Source of the DNA: Neobacillus sp. PS3-40
GTDB lineage: Bacteria; Bacillota; Bacilli; Bacillales; Cytobacillaceae
Length of the DNA stretch: 64,000 nucleotides
Direction of reading: 5' to 3'
NCBI RefSeq assembly: GCF_030915485.1
Contig: NZ_CP133266.1
Span: 3,414,001 to 3,478,000 of the forward strand
Positions within the stretch are counted from its first letter, which is position 1. Each line of letters begins with the position of its first letter. The position numbers were made by a program, and so were the translations under genes. Positions 40,377-48,875 of this stretch are shown here, piece after piece. The notes beneath the pieces were generated by a model. It saw only the letters and a program-made list of their open reading frames with translations, ran no database searches and was not told where the DNA came from.

Positions 40377-40808
40377 ATGAAGCAAATTCCTTTACAACAG
40401 CAAAATTGCTTAAATTCAACTCTCAAGAGAGTGTTGAAAGAGCAAGAATTTCAAAAACCTTTCAACACCGACATGGTGCGAAAAAATAAGAATAAGATAA
40501 TACCGCTTATGTTGTTTACGAAAATGGGAAAACCCTTCTCAGCTACTATTTTGGATAAGCACTATGGTTGTGTTGTGTCCCCTTTTTTTAGAATAGTAAA
40601 TTTTGATGAGAAAACGGGTTGTGTGATCCTTTCAGTTTTAATACCAATAGACATGGAAGGGTGTCCAGTAGACCTTTGTTCCGATATATATTCTTTATTG
40701 ACAACTAAAGAATGTATAACGATTGGTATAAGTTGCCTTTGTGGAGTAGAACTTTTACCTCCATGCTTGGTCAATAGATTTATACCACCTGATGAACATA
40801 AATGCTAA
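40377..40808 (+). CDS. CotZ/CotY/ExsY-like spore coat or exosporium protein
   Basis: 143 residues, start behind AGAGGAGGGATG. The part from about 40 on matches the CotY/CotZ/ExsY family: PLMLFTKMGKPFSATILDKH, then YGCVVSPFFRIVNFDEKTGC and VILSVLIPIDMEGCPVDLCS, ending SCLCGVELLPPCLVNRFIPP. The family has many Cys residues that form disulfide-linked crystalline layers of the outer coat, crust or exosporium. It is made in the mother cell late in sporulation. The N-terminal 35 residues are Gln/Lys-rich and diverged. Its presence supports a spore setting for the adjoining ATP-grasp/Mur ligase genes. Confidence 0.85.
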   Translation: MKQIPLQQQNCLNSTLKRVLKEQEFQKPFNTDMVRKNKNKIIPLMLFTKMGKPFSATILDKHYGCVVSPFFRIVNFDEKTGCVILSVLIPIDMEGCPVDLCSDIYSLLTTKECITIGISCLCGVELLPPCLVNRFIPPDEHKC

Positions 40809-40886
40809 TTTTTGTGACTCCCAGTTTCGGTGCCTGCTGTATTAATTGCAATCCATGAAGTAGATAATAAAAATTAAGATTAAACC

Positions 40887-40925
40887 AAAGAACTCAGTGT
40901 GGATAAGTGCTGGGTTCTTTTTCTT
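40887..40925 (+). terminator. Terminator of the CotZ-like gene
   Basis: AAGAACTCAG pairs with CTGGGTTCTT (one G-T) and is followed by TTTCTTCTC. Confidence 0.8.
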
Positions 40926-41134
40926 CTCATCACATATCAAAGTGCCCAAGAACACTTGCTACTCTACCAATTACTATCAAATATCGATATAGAGGAGAAA
41001 TGATAGTGGTATTCATCTAAAAAGTAAAAATTCTGTCTAATTGAGAATGATTATCTTTTAGTTGCTTATTACTTACTCCACATGTTAAGTTTTTAATTGT
41101 ACATACTTTAGTTAGGCAAAGGGAGGAAATTTAA

Positions 41135-41995
41135 TTGTTTACAAGGTTTAGCACCAGAAAGCTTACAATGGCAATATTAATTACATCCATTGCGCTGTTT
41201 ACAGCAGCGTGTAGCAATAGTAGTACAGATAAGAGCGAAGCAACAGCTTGGAATAAGGTTAAAGAAAAGGGAGAAATAGTTGTTGCCACTGCGGGAACAC
41301 TTTATCCTTCCTCATATCATGAATCAAAAACTGATAAACTTACAGGATATGAAGTTGAGGTTGCTAGAGAAGTGGCAAAACGAATGGGTTTAAAAGTGAA
41401 ATTCAAGGAAATTGCTTTTGATGCAACACTTACCTCATTAAACAGTGGCCAAGTCGACATTGGAGCAAGTGTTGGTGTTACAGATAAACGAAAAGAAAAA
41501 TTTGCCTTCTCTGTTCCGATCGAATATTCATTTGGTAGTGTAATAGTAAGGAAAAATGATTTATCTGGAATTAAGAAATTAGAAGATATTAAAGGAAAAA
41601 AGGCCGCTGGTGAATCAACAACAACATATATGGGAGTTGCCCGTAAATTAGGGGCAAAAGAAGTTGTTTATGATAATGCAACAAACGAGCAATACCTTCG
41701 TGATGTTGCAACAGGTAGAACAGATGTCATTTTAAATGATTACTACATTCAAAAACTTGCATTAGCTTATTTCCCACAATTAAATATAACTATTCATCCA
41801 AATATTCGCTTTAACAAAAGTGAAGCTGCTTTAGTTATGAAAAAAGATAATACTGAACTTGTTAAACATGTAAATAAAGCGCTAAATGAAATGATAAAAG
41901 ATGGTACAATGTCAAAAATATCAAAACAATTCTTTGCAGGTGCTGACATTACAAAGAAATTAGACATTAATATTCCAACATATGAAACAGATTGA
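41135..41995 (+). CDS. Amino-acid-type ABC transporter substrate-binding lipoprotein (orphan)
   Basis: 286 residues from TTG 41135 (AAAGGGAGGAA upstream). The signal peptide ends in LFTAACSNSS, a weak lipobox with Cys at about position 26. The mature part is a family 3 extracellular solute-binding protein: KEKGEIVVATAGTLYPSSYH, LTGYEVEVAREVAKRMGLKV, FDATLTSLNSGQVDIGASVG, DIKGKKAAGESTTTYMGVAR. It would bind an amino acid (polar or cystine-like) outside the membrane. No permease or ATPase gene is adjacent, so it must share a transporter elsewhere or act as a sensor. Monocistronic with a long terminator-like hairpin. Confidence 0.9.
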   Translation: MFTRFSTRKLTMAILITSIALFTAACSNSSTDKSEATAWNKVKEKGEIVVATAGTLYPSSYHESKTDKLTGYEVEVAREVAKRMGLKVKFKEIAFDATLTSLNSGQVDIGASVGVTDKRKEKFAFSVPIEYSFGSVIVRKNDLSGIKKLEDIKGKKAAGESTTTYMGVARKLGAKEVVYDNATNEQYLRDVATGRTDVILNDYYIQKLALAYFPQLNITIHPNIRFNKSEAALVMKKDNTELVKHVNKALNEMIKDGTMSKISKQFFAGADITKKLDINIPTYETD

Positions 41996-42127
41996 TTAAA
42001 GAATGAAATAGGGACATTGCAATTCCTAAGTTTTACACTCTAGTAAAATAGGTATTATAACGATTGCTTATTTCTTCATTTCCGCGAAGCAAAGAGAAAC
42101 AAGAAACCGTATTCTTTATTTATTTAA

Positions 42128-42182
42128 GAGTCGCTAGATCTATTGACCATTATATGTGGTCAATAGTCTAACGGCTCTTTCT
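42128..42182 (+). terminator. Long terminator after the binding-protein gene
   Basis: GAGTCGCTAGATCTATTGAC and GTCAATAGTCTAACGGCTC form a stem of about 20 bp with three mismatches around CATTATATGTG, followed by TTTCTTCG. Confidence 0.75.
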
Positions 42183-42194
42183 TCGTATTAGGCA

Positions 42195-42275
42195 GTGTTA
42201 TAAAGTTCATTGTTGATTTTGCCACTATCTTAATTGGAGCGCCTGGAGCGGTAATCAACAGGCAAATTTAACAGT
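42195..42275. repeat. GATTGGAGCGGAAGG repeat, internally deleted copy
   Basis: TTAATTGGAGCG joins directly to CCTGGAGCGGTAATCAACAG and GCAAATTTAACA. Compared with 40110-40215 the central part is missing, leaving the two ends. Confidence 0.55.
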
Positions 42276-42487
42276 GCCTTGTATTAATAAATACAAACTT
42301 TGTGGGCATTTTAATTCTAAAAGGAATCCCTTAAAAATCCATTAATTTTTATTAAAAATCCATGAAATTTCACTATTTTTATTTTTAATACAGTAAAGTG
42401 GATGAGAGATAGTTATGAGGAAAAATGAGTCTAATCCTTTTAAACAGTTGGCATTAATTAAATAATATTTTTTGATAAAAATGATTT

Positions 42488-42527
42488 TTGGCTCATTCGT
42501 GTGTCACTGCGGTGACACACGAATTTC
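42488..42527. repeat. CTCATTCGTGTGTCAC palindrome, copy 2
   Basis: ATTCGTGTGTCAC and GTGACACACGAAT are perfect 13-base arms around TGCG. The preceding GGCTCATTCG matches the copy at 20921. It lies 35 bases before the DedA gene and could affect its expression. Confidence 0.65.
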
Positions 42528-42566
42528 AGTCATATAGTAAAGAAAAATCTTTCGGGATGTGTGTGT

Positions 42567-43868
42567 ATGAATGAAATTATTCATTTATTAAATCAATATG
42601 GTTATATTGTCCTTTTTGTATCATTAATGCTTGAGCTCATTATTGTTCCCATTCCTAACGAAGCAATGATGAGTTATGTAGGTGTCCTTTGTTTCAATGG
42701 GAAAATGAATATCTTTCTTTCTATTTTTTCTGCTGGAGTGGGTGGTATTTTTGGAGTTACGATTTCCTATTGGATAGGATATAAACTCGGTGCCCCGTTT
42801 TTTCGCAAATATGGCCACTATTTTCATATGGGACCTGAAAAAATGGAGAAAATGGAGGTATGGTATCAGAGGTACGGAAAAGTATTGTTATTATTTACGT
42901 TTTTTATTCCAGGTGTCAGACATATAGCAAGTATTGTTTCTGGAGTAATTAAACTGCCATTTCGCACTTTTTCTATTTTTTCGTACATAGGGGTATTCCT
43001 TTGGGTTGGAACCTTCATTTCCTTGGGAAATATTTTGGGTCCACAATGGGACCAATATCAGGGGGAAATAAAAAAATGGCTTGTAGTTGCAAGCATCCTT
43101 TTTGGATTTTTTGCTATTATATATTTTGTCATAAAGGCAAATAAAGTTTATATTAAAGAATCATTTCTATTACTAAACGAGTCGGCCTTTAAAAAACTTA
43201 GAAGCTTTTTGAAGATAAAAATCATTATTTTAGTCACTTTTATCTTTTTTGTTTCTTTTTTTACTTTAATGGTTGGACTTATTCAAGATTTGATTAGTAA
43301 CGAATTTGGTCAATTTAACCTGATTGTAAAAACGATTGTTATTACTTTGTTTAATGTGCATTGGCAGGGGCTAATGGAGCCCTTTTATTTACTTTCTACA
43401 TGGGTTGCTTTAGGGATTGTTTTTCTATTTACAATAATCGTTATTTTATTAAATAAGAAAAATAAATGGCTTGAGCTCCTTTTTTTTATTTCTACATTAA
43501 TTGGAACCTTTCTTTTTTCTAAAGGAATAGGGTGGCTTTTCCATTACATTTTAAATAATAAATTAATAAGCCCAGATTTTCCAAATGAGCAAGCAATGCT
43601 TATCATGAATGCTTACGGATTTTTCTTGATTATGTTCATTCGCCATAGAAGAGACTTTCTTTTATCTACGATAATGTTTTTCTTTGTTATTTTTATATTG
43701 ATTTGTTATTTTATTAGCGGTATATATATTCATCAACTTAAACCAAGTGATTTACTTACTAGTTATGTATTTAGTGCTGTATGGATAACCGGAATGGTAT
43801 TCTCTCTTGAAATGTTTCGTTTATTGTCACTTATTAAAATAAAGATGAAAGAAGAAAAACTATTATAA
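42567..43868 (+). CDS. DedA-family protein fused to a degenerate PAP2-like domain
   Basis: 433 residues from ATG 42567 (GTG 42561 is an alternative; the ribosome binding site is weak). Residues 1-195 are a DedA/SNARE-associated membrane domain: LELIIVPIPNEAMMSYVGVL, GVTISYWIGYKLGAPFFRKY, FIPGVRHIASIVSGVIKLPF. DedA/VTT proteins move lipid carriers such as undecaprenyl phosphate across the membrane. The C-terminal half has six hydrophobic segments laid out like a PAP2 lipid phosphatase, ending GIYIHQLKPSDLLTSYVFSA, but the catalytic PSGH is replaced by PNEQ in SPDFPNEQAMLIMNAY. The second half therefore looks catalytically dead. No operon partner. Confidence 0.82.
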   Translation: MNEIIHLLNQYGYIVLFVSLMLELIIVPIPNEAMMSYVGVLCFNGKMNIFLSIFSAGVGGIFGVTISYWIGYKLGAPFFRKYGHYFHMGPEKMEKMEVWYQRYGKVLLLFTFFIPGVRHIASIVSGVIKLPFRTFSIFSYIGVFLWVGTFISLGNILGPQWDQYQGEIKKWLVVASILFGFFAIIYFVIKANKVYIKESFLLLNESAFKKLRSFLKIKIIILVTFIFFVSFFTLMVGLIQDLISNEFGQFNLIVKTIVITLFNVHWQGLMEPFYLLSTWVALGIVFLFTIIVILLNKKNKWLELLFFISTLIGTFLFSKGIGWLFHYILNNKLISPDFPNEQAMLIMNAYGFFLIMFIRHRRDFLLSTIMFFFVIFILICYFISGIYIHQLKPSDLLTSYVFSAVWITGMVFSLEMFRLLSLIKIKMKEEKLL

Positions 43869-43943
43869 AAGCCTTTGTCCAATTAGATTGAGTAAAAGAT
43901 TATTATTTTTCACGATTAAAGCTATTTATAAAACAAGGATGAG

Positions 43944-46208
43944 ATGATGACAACTACGCTTAGTTATATTAAAGAGTGGCAGCAGGCCCTTCAAAATGAA
44001 ATTATCCATTTAAAAAAGTATGGAGGAAATAAATTCATTGTGTCGAATGGTAGGTTACTTTCAAACGATGGTTTGTTTACCTACTATTTTGATACGACGG
44101 TTTCAGTCCGAATTCCAGTAGGTTCTCAGATAAGGCTCGAGTGGGGAAGTATGAAGCAAAAAGGTAGGATGCTATCTTCTGAAGGAAAAGGCATCATGAT
44201 TGCCTTGGAGCAATCATTTGGAGATCTTATCTCTGAGGCATATTTATTTCATGATCCATGGGAACTGCTTGAACAGCTTATTCAAAGGTTTGATGAGATC
44301 AAAAAAAACAAACAAAAGCGCCTACGAGTGAAAAGAGTTATGGATCCTTCCATGCAGGCAAAGCATCCGATCGAAAAAATTAAAAGCAATGTCCATGAGT
44401 TACTTTTACGTTCAAAATACAATCCTGTTACCTTTGTTTGGGGTCCACCTGGTACAGGAAAAACATACACCCTTGCAAGAGTAGCAGCGAATAAATATTT
44501 TAAAGAAAAGCGGGTTTTGATTTTATCTCATAGCAATCAAGCAGTCGACGTTATTTTAAGTGAAATTTCAACCTTTATTAAAAAGAAAGATCGCTTTCGT
44601 GATGGGGATATCCTTCGGTATGGAGCTAATACAGGCGAAGCCATCGCGATTCATGATGCTCTCACCACTAGTCAGCTTATTCAAAAGCAGGATCCAGGCC
44701 TCGCGGAAAATAAAGATATTTTAATTGAAGAAAGATGGAAACTAAAGCAAGATTTGGCTCGTTCTTTTAGTAAAAGAGATTCTCATCATTTATTAGAACT
44801 TGAAACAAAGATTGCTAGGGTGTTTGAAAAAATCCGCCAAAAAGAAATTGAGTTTGTAAAGGAAGCTTTTGTTGTCGGGACGACACTTGCAAAGGCCGCA
44901 GGGGATGCCTCAATATACGAAACAGACTTTGATGTAATCATCCTTGATGAAGCAAGTATGGCGTATGTTCCTCAAATTGCTTTTGCTGCAACACTCGGAA
45001 AACGAGTTATTATTTGTGGTGATTTTAAACAATTACCACCAATTGCCGCAAGCAGAGATTCACTCGTGACGAAGTGGCTGAAAGAGGATATATTTCATAG
45101 GGCTGGTGTCGTTGATTGGGTTGAAAAGGGGGAAATGCATCCTCATTTATTTTTATTAAAAGAACAAAGAAGGATGCATCCGGATATTTCAGCTTTCACC
45201 AATCAGTACATCTATCATTCTCTTGTCGGGGATCATGAAAGTGTACGTAAAAGTCGAAATAAAATTGTGGAACAGGAACCATTTCCACAACGTGCTGCAG
45301 TACTTATAGATACAAGCTATTCTGGTGCGCATTGTATCAGTGAACGAGCATCAAATTCCAGACTGAATCTATGGCAATTATTATTGTCCTTCCAATTAAT
45401 TCATGAATCATTTCTAGGTGGGGCAAGATCAATAGGCTATGTAACCCCGTATCGTGCTCAAGCCAATTTGATGGAGCTGTTACTTGAAGATTTATATGAA
45501 GAAGAAAGGCTTATAGCGGATATTATTGCGGCAACTGTTCATAGATTCCAAGGTAGTGAGCGGGATGTGATGGTCTTTGACACAGTTGACAGCAACCCCC
45601 AGGAACGTGCTGGAATGTTATTAACGGGCAAAGATAGTGAGCGGCTGATTAATGTTGCTATTACCAGAACAAAGGGGAAATTCATTCATGTTAGCAATCA
45701 ATCATTTATTCGAAAACATGTCTATCAAGGTAAAACACTCAGGCAATTAGTCGAACATCAGGAAAAACAAAATCAAACAGTTAAAACCAAAGAAATTGGT
45801 TCATGGATCAGAAGTCATCATCCAAGATTACAATGGATACATGCCAGAAAGCTTGAACAAGTTTTTCAAGATATTCAATTAGCGAAATCCTCAGTCGTTA
45901 TCTCATTACCAGGGCAAACAGTTCTTTCGGAGCAGTGGAAGGACATATTGAAAAAAAGGAATAAACGTGTCAATTTAGTAGTTATTGCAGATGAAGTTTG
46001 GGAGGATCTACAGCCTAACCAATGGATTGAAGAAAGCCTACCCTTTCCATTTGTAATTATCGATCGGCGTATTTTCTGGCTAGGCCTACCACTGGAAGGG
46101 GCAAAAGGTGTAATGCCTCCTTATGTGGCAGTAAGGCTAGAATCAGAGAAGGTTGCTGAACATTTTATTGGGGAGTTATCGAGTAATCCGAGAAACCAAC
46201 GAAAATAA
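43944..46208 (+). CDS. Superfamily 1 helicase (UPF1/DNA2-like) with PLD-like C-terminus
   Basis: 754 residues. Motif I FVWGPPGTGKTYTLARVA (about 164), Ia LILSHSNQAVDVILSEI, II VIILDEASMAYVPQI, III IICGDFKQLPPIA, IV LKEQRRMHPDISAFTNQY, V AATVHRFQGSERDVMVFDTV, VI LINVAITRTKGKFIHV. This is the AAA_11/AAA_12 arrangement of UPF1- and DNA2-like helicases. From about 620 the protein continues with WIHARKLEQVFQDIQLAKSS and PFPFVIIDRRIFWLG, resembling half of a phospholipase-D-like nuclease domain without its HKD motif. Such helicases process nucleic acid ends in repair or defence; the role here is unknown. No defence partners flank it. ATG 43944 and 43947 are both possible starts behind AAGGATGAG. 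Confidence 0.87.
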   Translation: MMTTTLSYIKEWQQALQNEIIHLKKYGGNKFIVSNGRLLSNDGLFTYYFDTTVSVRIPVGSQIRLEWGSMKQKGRMLSSEGKGIMIALEQSFGDLISEAYLFHDPWELLEQLIQRFDEIKKNKQKRLRVKRVMDPSMQAKHPIEKIKSNVHELLLRSKYNPVTFVWGPPGTGKTYTLARVAANKYFKEKRVLILSHSNQAVDVILSEISTFIKKKDRFRDGDILRYGANTGEAIAIHDALTTSQLIQKQDPGLAENKDILIEERWKLKQDLARSFSKRDSHHLLELETKIARVFEKIRQKEIEFVKEAFVVGTTLAKAAGDASIYETDFDVIILDEASMAYVPQIAFAATLGKRVIICGDFKQLPPIAASRDSLVTKWLKEDIFHRAGVVDWVEKGEMHPHLFLLKEQRRMHPDISAFTNQYIYHSLVGDHESVRKSRNKIVEQEPFPQRAAVLIDTSYSGAHCISERASNSRLNLWQLLLSFQLIHESFLGGARSIGYVTPYRAQANLMELLLEDLYEEERLIADIIAATVHRFQGSERDVMVFDTVDSNPQERAGMLLTGKDSERLINVAITRTKGKFIHVSNQSFIRKHVYQGKTLRQLVEHQEKQNQTVKTKEIGSWIRSHHPRLQWIHARKLEQVFQDIQLAKSSVVISLPGQTVLSEQWKDILKKRNKRVNLVVIADEVWEDLQPNQWIEESLPFPFVIIDRRIFWLGLPLEGAKGVMPPYVAVRLESEKVAEHFIGELSSNPRNQRK

Positions 46209-46586
46209 AATAAGCGGAGATTTTTCGGTTAAATGCATAATGGAGCTCGTTCCTAGGTGTATAAGCGAAGGTTTTCCGGTTACGCAATGCAAAGTCCCCC
46301 ATTTTCGCGGTTTTTGAGTCAATAGACGGAAACTCTCCGTCTATTTATTCTATTTTTAATCCAATTTGCTAATTAAGAGGAATTTTTCCGTCTATTAAGA
46401 ATTCGGACAGGTATCAAATACTGAATGTTTCACTATATTTGACAGGGCAGAGAATTTTTTCTCTGCCTTTAAATATTGCAAGAACCTATTAGCTATTTTA
46501 AAAGTCCTTTTATATAATGACTATTTTCAAATGTCCATCCACCAATTTATACACATCGGGCTGATTTAAAGTAGGAGGGAAAAATC
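46209..46586. repeat. Intergenic hairpins and repeats
   Basis: Contains ATAAGCGGAGATTTTTCGG and ATAAGCGAAGGTTTTCCGG (46211-46280), two related units. AATAGACGGA/TCCGTCTATT (46321-46345) is a perfect 10-bp hairpin followed by another TCCGTCTATT near 46389, and GGGCAGAGAA/TTCTCTGCC with TTTAAAT (46445-46471) is a terminator. No gene. Confidence 0.55.
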
Positions 46587-46727
46587 GTGGAGAATGTCCT
46601 GGAGATTCAAAATGTTACAAAACGATTTACGAATGGACGAGGCATTGAAAATATTAATCTTTTAGAGCCTTTTTGGTTTTCTAGTTCACTTTATTTCAAA
46701 AAATATTTATTCAAATGCATTCTTTAA
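46587..46727 (+). pseudogene. ABC transporter ATP-binding protein, N-terminal remnant
   Basis: GTG 46587, behind GTAGGAGGGA, reads VENVLEIQNVTKRFTNGRGI then ENINL, the start of an ABC ATPase just before its Walker A. It then runs into unrelated LEPFWFSSSLYFKKYLFKCI and stops. The rest of the gene was lost by deletion or insertion, with the break near 46660. Confidence 0.7.
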
Positions 46728-46763
46728 AACACCATGAACTTAAAAGGGAGATAAAAAGTTAAA

Positions 46764-47612
46764 ATGAGTAAACAAAAAGACCAATCTATTTCTTCACCAA
46801 AAAATTCATCCATTGATAATGAATCTGTTGCTGGCCCATCACTTGCAAGACAGATGTTAAATAAGGTTCCAGAAATCACAATCTACTTCTGGATCATTAA
46901 GATCATGGCAACCACTGTGGGTGAAACGGCTGCAGATTTCTTGAATGATAATCTGAACATGGGCTTGACAAACACGACCTATATCATGGGTGTCCTCTTG
47001 CTCATAACGCTGTACTTTCAGTTCAAATCGAGGAAGTATGTGCCAAGGATTTATTGGCTTGCGGTTGTGCTGATCAGCGTTGTAGGGACACTAGGTTCAG
47101 ATAACTTAACGGACAATTTTGGGGTATCATTGGAGACAACCACTATTATCTTCGGTATCCTAATGCTTGTGACCTTTGCAGCATGGTATTTGAGTGAAAA
47201 GACATTGTCCATTCACTCAATCTACACGTCAAAACGAGAAGCATTTTACTGGCTTGCTATCCTGTTCACGTTTGCCTTAGGTACTGCAGCGGGTGACCTT
47301 ATTGCAGAAGGTCTAAACTTTGGTTACTGGATATCAGCTCTAATGTTCGCTGCACTAATCGGAATGGTGACCATCGCTTACTACCGATTCAAATTGAATG
47401 CAGTGCTGGCCTTCTGGATCGCTTACATCTTGACTCGTCCTTTCGGTGCCTCTCTTGGCGATTTCCTATCACAACCTCGCCATTCAGGTGGCCTTGGTCT
47501 GGGTACGACGACGACTAGTGCAATCTTTCTTGTGACGATCTTGGGCTTGGTCATTTACCTTACCAAGACCAGAAGAGATGAAACTCCTTTCCCAAATTCA
47601 ACTGATGAGTAA
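46764..47612 (+). CDS. COG4705-type membrane protein with four internal repeats
   Basis: 282 residues and about eight membrane segments. The head SLARQMLNKVPEITIYFWII, then KIMATTVGETAADFLNDNLN, is typical of COG4705 (uncharacterised membrane proteins). A motif with a small residue, G, an acidic residue and a hydrophobic helix recurs four times: TTVGETAADFLNDNL, GTLGSDNLTDNFGVS, GTAAGDLIAEGLNFG, ASLGDFLSQPRHSGG. Function unknown; fourfold repetition with buried acidic residues suggests transport. Third positions are richer in C and G than those of the neighbours, and the gene sits next to an ABC-gene remnant, so it may be acquired. Its ribosome binding site is AAAGGGAGAT. Confidence 0.85.
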   Translation: MSKQKDQSISSPKNSSIDNESVAGPSLARQMLNKVPEITIYFWIIKIMATTVGETAADFLNDNLNMGLTNTTYIMGVLLLITLYFQFKSRKYVPRIYWLAVVLISVVGTLGSDNLTDNFGVSLETTTIIFGILMLVTFAAWYLSEKTLSIHSIYTSKREAFYWLAILFTFALGTAAGDLIAEGLNFGYWISALMFAALIGMVTIAYYRFKLNAVLAFWIAYILTRPFGASLGDFLSQPRHSGGLGLGTTTTSAIFLVTILGLVIYLTKTRRDETPFPNSTDE

Positions 47613-47785
47613 AAGTGGGACAGGCAGCTTCAAAAATCATGTAAAACACGTGAGAATATGCAAGGGGTCATTCATAAACTGGATGGCCTCTTGAGTATGT
47701 GACTTTTTAGAAGGGAATGGTAATGTATGTAATAGTCTAGACTATTGTTTGTTTCGGAAACTCATTATGGAAGAAGGTCAAAGAA

Positions 47786-48670
47786 TTGATTAAAAAATGG
47801 GGATTTATTCTTTCTGCGATATTGATTATTTTATGTGCGTGTTCACCAGTTCAGTCGAAGAAACAAGTGCCGATTAAAACTCCCACAAATAAAGTTGTAA
47901 AGATGAATTTTCCGAAAATTGACCATGTGGTTCTTGTTGTTGAAGAGAATCACTCTCAACAAGAGATAACAAATAATTCTTCTGCCCCTTATATGAATGC
48001 GCTTATGAAACATGGGGCGAACTTTACAAACTATCATGCAATTGAACATCCTAGTCAACCAAATTATTTAGATATCTTTTCAGGTTCAAATCAAGGTGTA
48101 ACAAATGATCGAATTCCAAGAACGAAATTTTCTACTGAAAATTTAGCAAATGAATTAATTACAAAAAAGTATACATTTATCGGATATTCAGAGGATCTTC
48201 CTAAAGTCGGATACGATGGATCTTCAGGTGGTAGGGGAGGATATGCACGAAAGCATAATCCTTGGGTAAACTTTACAAATGTTCCAACTAAGTTAAATCA
48301 ACCATTTACAAACTTTCCAAGCAACTTTAATCAACTTCCTACCGTTTCATTTGTTATTCCAAACCTTAGAAATGATATGCATGATGGTAGCATAAAGGTA
48401 GGCGATGAATGGTTAAAGAAGCAGTTGAATCCATATATTCAATGGGCAAAAACACATAACAGCCTATTGGTTGTAACTTGGGATGAGGATGACAGTTCAC
48501 AAAACAATAAAATTCCAACCTTCTTTGTTGGCCCAATGGTAAGGAATGGACAATATAGCGAGTATATCAATCATTTTAATCTGTTAAGAACGATAGAAGA
48601 TATTTACGGTTTATCACATGCAGGTAAAAGTGTTGCTGTTAACCCGATTTTGGATATCTGGAAAAAGTGA
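47786..48670 (+). CDS. Phosphoesterase-family lipoprotein (acid phosphatase-like)
   Basis: 294 residues from TTG 47786. A lipoprotein signal (IKKWGFILSAILIILCACSP, Cys about 19) anchors it outside the membrane. The catalytic domain belongs to the PF04185-type phosphoesterases of the alkaline phosphatase superfamily: KIDHVVLVVEENHSQQEITN (metal/nucleophile region), AIEHPSQPNYLDIFSGSNQG, SFVIPNLRNDMHDGSIKVGD and LLVVTWDEDDSSQNNKIPTF. Members are acid phosphatases and phospholipases C. Substrate unknown; phosphate scavenging is likely. It lies just upstream of the IS200/IS605 element. Confidence 0.9.
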   Translation: MIKKWGFILSAILIILCACSPVQSKKQVPIKTPTNKVVKMNFPKIDHVVLVVEENHSQQEITNNSSAPYMNALMKHGANFTNYHAIEHPSQPNYLDIFSGSNQGVTNDRIPRTKFSTENLANELITKKYTFIGYSEDLPKVGYDGSSGGRGGYARKHNPWVNFTNVPTKLNQPFTNFPSNFNQLPTVSFVIPNLRNDMHDGSIKVGDEWLKKQLNPYIQWAKTHNSLLVVTWDEDDSSQNNKIPTFFVGPMVRNGQYSEYINHFNLLRTIEDIYGLSHAGKSVAVNPILDIWKK

Positions 48671-48875
48671 AGATGCATGAGCATGCCGACTAGTTGTTTT
48701 TATGAAATAGTCGAGAACACTCGTGACTTTAGTCATGAGATGAATCGGCTTCGGATAGGGCGTGGCTTTTGCCACGTTAACTATCCGACATATGCTCAGT
48801 CATCCTATAAATAAAACACCAAATTAATGCTCTTATTTTCTCTAATTTTGTTATCATAAACATGAGGTGGGAGAT

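Noticed and set aside
28558-40808. Interpretation of the ATP-grasp cluster as a conventional non-ribosomal antibiotic cluster
   Set aside because: There is no carrier protein, export pump, regulator or long operon. Single-gene units with their own terminators and a CotZ-like gene point to the spore envelope instead.
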